A model generated the notes under the pieces. The model did not search any database. It was not told where the DNA came from and saw only the letters and a program-made list of their open reading frames with translations. Source: Candidatus Sphingomonas colombiensis (lineage in GTDB: Bacteria > Pseudomonadota > Alphaproteobacteria > Sphingomonadales > Sphingomonadaceae). From it: a stretch of 64,000 nucleotides of DNA. Of the stretch, positions 60,125-64,000 are shown piece after piece. Within the stretch, counting starts at the first letter, position 1; the number at the start of each line of letters is the position of its first letter. The translations under genes and the position numbers were made by a program. The stretch spans positions 1,123,501 to 1,187,500 of the forward strand of contig CP119315.1 in NCBI GenBank assembly GCA_029202845.1, read 5' to 3'.

Positions 60125-60567
60125 GAGCCGAGCGCCCCGCCGCGCGCATCCTGCTGGTCGATGCGGCCGGGCGCGCGCTGCTGTTCCGTTTCGACACCGG
60201 CGATGAGCGGCCACCCTTCTGGTGCACGCCGGGCGGCGCGGTCGATCCGGGCGAGAGCTATGCCGCCGCGGCACGCCGCGAACTGATCGAGGAAACCGGC
60301 ATCTACGCCGATCCCGGTCCGGAGGTGGCGCAGCGCATGGTGGAGTTCCTCACCATCGAGCGCGTCGAGGTGATCGCCGACGAACGCTGGTTCCGCGTCG
60401 ACATCGAAGGGGGGGAGGTCGATTCCTCGCGCCACACCGCGCTTGAACTGCGCGTGATGACTGAGTGGCGCTGGTTCGCGCGCGAAGAGATCGCGGACTG
60501 GCACGAAACCATCTATCCCGAAGATCTTACCGCGATGCTGGAGAGTACCGACCGTGTCGATTCCTGA
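60121..60567 (+). CDS. NUDIX hydrolase
   Basis: A 148-residue protein with an intact NUDIX box GGAVDPGESYAAAARRELIE followed by ETGI (G-x5-E-x7-REUxEExG). It cleaves a nucleoside diphosphate linked to X; substrate unknown. GTG start overlaps the bolA stop; its end overlaps the pirin gene by 14 bp. Confidence 0.93.
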   Translation: MRAERPAARILLVDAAGRALLFRFDTGDERPPFWCTPGGAVDPGESYAAAARRELIEETGIYADPGPEVAQRMVEFLTIERVEVIADERWFRVDIEGGEVDSSRHTALELRVMTEWRWFAREEIADWHETIYPEDLTAMLESTDRVDS

Positions 60568-61456
60568 CGATCTGATCGAACAGACATTGCTGCCGACGAG
60601 CCACGATCTCGGCGGCTTCAAGGTCCACCGCACGCTGCCGCAAAAGGCGCGAACGATGGTCGGGCCGTTCCTGTTCTTCGACCAGATGGGCCCCGCGCAC
60701 CTGCCCCCCGGCAGCGGGATGGACGTGCGGCCGCATCCGCATATCGGGCTGTCCACCGTCACCTATCTGTTCGAGGGCGCGATCGAGCATCGCGATTCGC
60801 TCGGCAACGATCGGCGGATCGAGCCCGGCGCGGTCAATCTGATGACCGCCGGCCATGGCATCGTCCATTCCGAACGCTCCCCCGCCGATGTGCGCCCCGG
60901 CGGCCCGGCGCTGTCCGGCATCCAGACATGGCTCGCGCTCCCCGACGGCAGCGAGGAGATCGCCCCCGCGTTCGAGCATATCGAGGCGACCGCGCTGCCC
61001 GAGCTGGGCGCGCACGGCGCCCGTGCCCGCGTGGTAATGGGTGAATTGTGGGGCGCCACCGCACCGACCACGACCTATAGCGGCACGATCTACGCCGACA
61101 TAGCGCTGGACGCCGGCGGCGCGATCCCGATCGATGCCGAGGCGGACGAACGCGCCATCTACCTCGTCGCGGGCGATGCGACGCTGGAAGGCGTCACGCT
61201 GGAGCTGCAACGGCTCTACGTGCTGCGCCCCGGCATCGCGGCGACGCTGCGTTCGGCAGGCGGCGCCCGCGCGATGCTCGCCGGCGGCGCGGCCTTCGCC
61301 ACCCCGCGCCACGTGTGGTGGAACTTCGTCAGTTCCTCCCGTGAGCGGATCGACGAAGCGAAACGCGCCTGGATGGCGGGCGAATTTCCGCGCGTGAAGG
61401 GCGACGAGAAGGAATGGATTCCGATTCCGGGACAGCCGCTGACGCGGAGCGACTAG
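60554..61456 (+). CDS. Pirin-family protein
   Basis: A 300-residue bicupin. The iron-binding N-terminal cupin has VRPHPHIGLSTVTYLFEG and AGHGIVHSERSP, giving the His-His-His-Glu set. Some bacterial pirins have quercetinase activity, others act in regulation. GTG start overlaps the NUDIX end. Confidence 0.92.
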   Translation: MSIPDDLIEQTLLPTSHDLGGFKVHRTLPQKARTMVGPFLFFDQMGPAHLPPGSGMDVRPHPHIGLSTVTYLFEGAIEHRDSLGNDRRIEPGAVNLMTAGHGIVHSERSPADVRPGGPALSGIQTWLALPDGSEEIAPAFEHIEATALPELGAHGARARVVMGELWGATAPTTTYSGTIYADIALDAGGAIPIDAEADERAIYLVAGDATLEGVTLELQRLYVLRPGIAATLRSAGGARAMLAGGAAFATPRHVWWNFVSSSRERIDEAKRAWMAGEFPRVKGDEKEWIPIPGQPLTRSD

Positions 61457-61562
61457 AGCGATAGCAGACCGTTCGTCGGGGAGAAACGCCACGACGATCT
61501 GATGACTTTCGCGCCATTTGCTGTCGTTGTTGGGCGGATCGATGGAGTGTAGAAACGAAACG

Positions 61563-61961
61563 ATGGTTGAACACGTAGCCACTTGTCGATGTGGACAACT
61601 GACAGTCGTATGTACGGGAGACCCCGTTCGCATTTCGGTCTGCCATTGTCTGGATTGCCAGAAGCGCAGCGGCAGTGCTTTTGCCGTTCAAGCCCGCTTT
61701 TCGGATGAGCGTGTAAAAGTGACCGGCGAACTTAGCGAATGGTCTGATATCGGCGAAAATGGAAAGCGGGCAACGTTTCACTTCTGCCCCGTGTGCGGTA
61801 CGACCGTCACCTACACCAGTGAAGCAATGCGTGGTCTAACCGCTGTTCCCGTTGGCACGTTCGCCGATCCAGCATTTCCGCCACCATCCGTGTCCGGATA
61901 CGAAGAGCGAAGGCATTCCTGGGCAGTGATCCACGGCGACAACATCGAGCATTTCGACTGA
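61563..61961 (+). CDS. GFA-family (glutathione-dependent formaldehyde-activating-like) protein
   Basis: About 132 residues with the zinc motifs of the GFA/CENP-V family: CRCGQL, CHCLDCQKRSGSAFAVQ, and HFCPVCGTTVTY. The prototype Gfa was proposed to form S-hydroxymethylglutathione, but most members are uncharacterised. I chose ATG at 61563; an ATG at 61542 is possible. The DNA is clearly poorer in G+C with codons unlike its neighbours, suggesting recent transfer. Confidence 0.88.
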   Translation: MVEHVATCRCGQLTVVCTGDPVRISVCHCLDCQKRSGSAFAVQARFSDERVKVTGELSEWSDIGENGKRATFHFCPVCGTTVTYTSEAMRGLTAVPVGTFADPAFPPPSVSGYEERRHSWAVIHGDNIEHFD

Positions 61962-62031
61962 CTGCCGAGAGCAGCTATTGCCGGGCAGGAAAGAACAAGC
62001 CAGTCGTCGCAAATCCGGAAGTCCACGCCAA

Positions 62032-62853
62032 TCAGTCGTGCCCGTGCCCGTCCCCATGCGCAGCGCCGTGCAGCGCCTCCAGCACATCGTCCGTCCGCGC
62101 CGGATCGCCGATCGCGAGCACCTGCCCGTTGCTTGAAGACGTCAGCGGATCGCCGTGCCAGTCGCACATCCGGCCGCCGGCGCCCTCCACCACTGGCACG
62201 AGCGCGGCGAAGTCGTAAAGCGCCAGCCCCGCCTCGCATACCAGATCGAGCTGCCCAGCCGCGACCAGCCCATAGTTATAGCAATCGCCGCCATAGACCG
62301 GCCCCTGCCGCGCGTGGCCACCCGACACCTTGGCGACGAGCGCGAGGAAGCCGTCCGCTTCCTCCCCGGTGAAGGCGTGCGGGCTGGTGGTGGCAAGCAT
62401 CGCGCCCTCCAGTTGCGCGCAGGCTCGCGTACGGATCTCGCGACCGTTGAGCGTCGTCGGCCGCCCCGCCGCGCCGAGCCAGCGTTCGCGCTGCACCGGC
62501 TGGTCGATGATGCCAAGGATCGGCCAGCCATCCTCGACCAGCGCAATGAGCGTGCCGAAGATCGCGCGGCCCACGGTGAAGCTGCGCGTGCCGTCGATCG
62601 GATCGAGCACCCATTGGCGGCCGGTCACGCCGTCCTTCACGCCATATTCCTCGCCGACGATCCCATCGCCGGAGCGTTCGGCGTCGAGGATGCGGCGCAT
62701 CGCGGCCTCCGCCGCGCGATCGGCCAGCGTGACAGGGGAATGATCCTCCTTGATCTCCACCCCATGTTCGGCGCGGAAATAGGGACGGATCGCGTCGCCC
62801 GCCGCATCGGCGAGACGGAGCGCGAGATCGATATCGGCTTGGCGGATCGGCAT
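62032..62853 (-). CDS. hisN: Inositol-monophosphatase-family phosphatase, HisN type
   Basis: A 273-residue Mg-dependent phosphatase: DHSPVTLADRAAEAAM, GIVGEEYG, the metal site VLDPIDGTRSFTVGRAIFG, and YDFAALVPVVEGAGG. The TRSF sequence after DPIDG and the overall pattern match the histidinol-phosphatase (HisN) branch, which completes histidine synthesis where HisB lacks this domain; a broader IMPase role cannot be excluded. The C-terminus is His/Gly/Asp-rich (HGAAHGDGHGHD). Confidence 0.88.
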   Translation of the reverse strand: MPIRQADIDLALRLADAAGDAIRPYFRAEHGVEIKEDHSPVTLADRAAEAAMRRILDAERSGDGIVGEEYGVKDGVTGRQWVLDPIDGTRSFTVGRAIFGTLIALVEDGWPILGIIDQPVQRERWLGAAGRPTTLNGREIRTRACAQLEGAMLATTSPHAFTGEEADGFLALVAKVSGGHARQGPVYGGDCYNYGLVAAGQLDLVCEAGLALYDFAALVPVVEGAGGRMCDWHGDPLTSSSNGQVLAIGDPARTDDVLEALHGAAHGDGHGHD

Positions 62854-62918
62854 CCGGAGCGCCTATCGCACCCGGCGCGATCGCGCTAGGATCACGCGGT
62901 TCGCCAGGAGACTTCTTC

Positions 62919-63449
62919 ATGCGCCTGCTCCCCCTTATCGTCGCCGTTGCCATCGCCGCACCCGCCGCCGCCACGCTCGCCCCCGGCGCCAAGGCACCCG
63001 ATTTCACCACGCGCGGCGCGATCGCGGGCAAGGTCGTGCCGATCAGCCTCGCGGAAAAGCTGCGCCAGGGGCCGGTCGTGCTCTATTTCTTCCCCGCTGC
63101 CTTCACGCCGGGCTGCAATGCGGAGGCCCGCGCCTTCGCCGAGAATATCGACGCTTTCCGCAAGGCGGGCGCGACGGTGCTCGGCATGTCAGCGGACACC
63201 GTTGAGGATTTGCAGAAATTCTCATCAAGCGAATGCGCCGGCAAGTTCGCGGTGGCGAGCGCAGGGCCAAACGTGATCCAGGCTTATGATGTGTCGCTGC
63301 CACGCGCAGTCAATGGGCGACAAGTTAGCAATCGAACCAGCTACGTGATCGATCGCAATGGAAAGATCGTCTTCGTTCACAGCGACATGAGCCCGGCCGA
63401 TCACATTGCCTCGACGCTGGACGCGGTGAGAAAACTTAACGCGCGCTAA
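62919..63449 (+). CDS. Exported peroxiredoxin (AhpC/TSA, BCP-like)
   Basis: A 176-residue thioredoxin-fold protein with a signal peptide (RLLPLIVAVAIAAPAAA). The peroxidatic Cys is in FFPAAFTPGCNAEARAF (C66) and a possible resolving Cys in SSSECAGKF (C106). It should reduce peroxides in the periplasm; the usual TPGCT is TPGCN here. Divergent from hisN. Confidence 0.92.
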   Translation: MRLLPLIVAVAIAAPAAATLAPGAKAPDFTTRGAIAGKVVPISLAEKLRQGPVVLYFFPAAFTPGCNAEARAFAENIDAFRKAGATVLGMSADTVEDLQKFSSSECAGKFAVASAGPNVIQAYDVSLPRAVNGRQVSNRTSYVIDRNGKIVFVHSDMSPADHIASTLDAVRKLNAR

Positions 63450-63551
63450 CATTTGGTCACCAGTTCTTAGCGCTTTTTCGATATCGCACCTGCGAACAAT
63501 GCATGTCCCGCGCCGGAATCCCGGCCGGGCGGCGCCCAGGGGGATGATATC

Positions 63552-64000
63552 GTGGAGTTCATTGCTGCGCGACAGGTGCAGGACGGCAGCACGCCGCTTG
63601 GTCTGTTCGAGCGGATCGGACTGTTCCTGGCCCAACATCGCCTGAGCCCCGAGCCTGCGCATTATTCGTTTTCTTATCACGTGCTTAGTGATCCGGAAGG
63701 AGAGCTGGCCCGCGCCGTGACGGCGTTGACCGACGGCGGGTTGCGGCTATCCCGCGATGATATCGTATCGCTGGGCGGGGAGGCGGTTACCGGCCCGGCG
63801 GTGGAATGGGGGCCCGATCTTCCGCGAGTCGCGCCCGCGACGGAGCAGCCCGATCCCGTCGCGCTGATCGCCAAGACGCAGGAGCAGGTCGACGACTTCG
63901 CGGACACGGTGCGCGCGATCCATGTCGAGGCGACCGACTTCGGCCGTGACATCGCCGCGAGCGCGGCGGCAATGCGCCACGATACGCTAGGGGAAGGGAT
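63552..64000 (+). CDS. Probable diguanylate cyclase, N-terminal part (cut at window edge)
   Basis: The GTG at 63552, after AGGGGGATG, opens a frame that continues past the right edge. The 149 visible residues contain GLFERIGLFLAQHRLSPEPA, HYSFSYHVLSDPEGELARAV, TALTDGGLRLSRDDIVSLGG and TDFGRDIAASAAAMR. This is the helical N-terminal region seen before GGDEF domains in sphingomonad diguanylate cyclases. The catalytic domain itself lies outside the window, so function is inferred. Confidence 0.65.
   Translation, partial: MEFIAARQVQDGSTPLGLFERIGLFLAQHRLSPEPAHYSFSYHVLSDPEGELARAVTALTDGGLRLSRDDIVSLGGEAVTGPAVEWGPDLPRVAPATEQPDPVALIAKTQEQVDDFADTVRAIHVEATDFGRDIAASAAAMRHDTLGEG

Noticed and set aside
1..64000. 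CRISPR arrays, tRNA or rRNA genes, phage or plasmid modules
   Set aside because: No regularly spaced repeats, cloverleaf sequences, rRNA signatures, integrases other than the IS481 relic, or replication genes were seen.

Overview
The window reads as a chromosomal segment of a GC-rich alphaproteobacterium, most likely a Sphingomonas or close sphingomonad. The evidence is a PEPxxWA-type C-terminal sorting tail (52364-53017), a crtY-crtI-crtB carotenoid block, a Ros/MucR regulator without zinc ligands, a DUF4167 protein after hisS-prfA-prmC, and an aerobic CobS/CobT pair. No rRNA, tRNA, CRISPR array or complete mobile element was seen.

Layout. 0-2.6 kb: the 3' end of mucR, a gene-poor stretch with a dead IS481 transposase, and an epoxide hydrolase. 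2.7-5.5 kb: coxB-coxA on the minus strand. 5.7-10.3 kb: a plus-strand chain pyrE-pdxJ-(small membrane protein)-acpS-lepB-AI-2E transporter-maiA in which nearly every stop overlaps the next start. 10.2-16.3 kb: a glycan locus of two GT4 glycosyltransferases, a polytopic membrane protein, a DUF2141 protein, a polysaccharide deacetylase and a GT39/ArnT-like enzyme. 16.4-18.7 kb: a frameshifted phoD, a GNAT enzyme and a small ORF. 18.8-24.3 kb: crtY-crtI-LOG-crtB on the minus strand, with a fatty-acid-hydroxylase-type enzyme and a second DUF2141 protein divergent from it. 24.4-27.4 kb: a MipA-type porin and two ferritin-like paralogues. 27.4-30.8 kb: TPP riboswitch, thiC and an orphan exported protein.

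30.8-44.0 kb is mostly housekeeping: ung, ispG, ppa, hisS, prfA and prmC, with transporters, GNAT enzymes, an exported M61 peptidase and several DUF proteins. 44.3-46.0 kb has DUF4167 and CBS proteins. 46.0-50.0 kb is an iron-uptake operon (TonB receptor, Sel1, PiuC-like dioxygenase) headed by two Fur-like palindromes. 50.0-60.1 kb carries the genes of the conserved alphaproteobacterial neighbourhood bolA-dnaJ-cobS-cobT. Here it is opened twice: a PEP-CTERM gene sits between cobS and cobT, and an HxlR-controlled seven-gene cassette of VOC, GST, DUF1428, SRPBCC and DHFR-like proteins sits between dnaJ and cobS. 60.1-64 kb has NUDIX, pirin, GFA-family, HisN-type and peroxiredoxin genes, and the start of a probable diguanylate cyclase.

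Three otherwise well-conserved genes (phoD, crtI and the TonB receptor) each carry a net +1 frame error, and crtB has no canonical start codon for its conserved N-terminus. These are real lesions, switchable repeats or sequencing errors, and checking the reads comes first. The strongest candidate for a little-described functional unit is the HxlR cassette at 54.1-59.2 kb.
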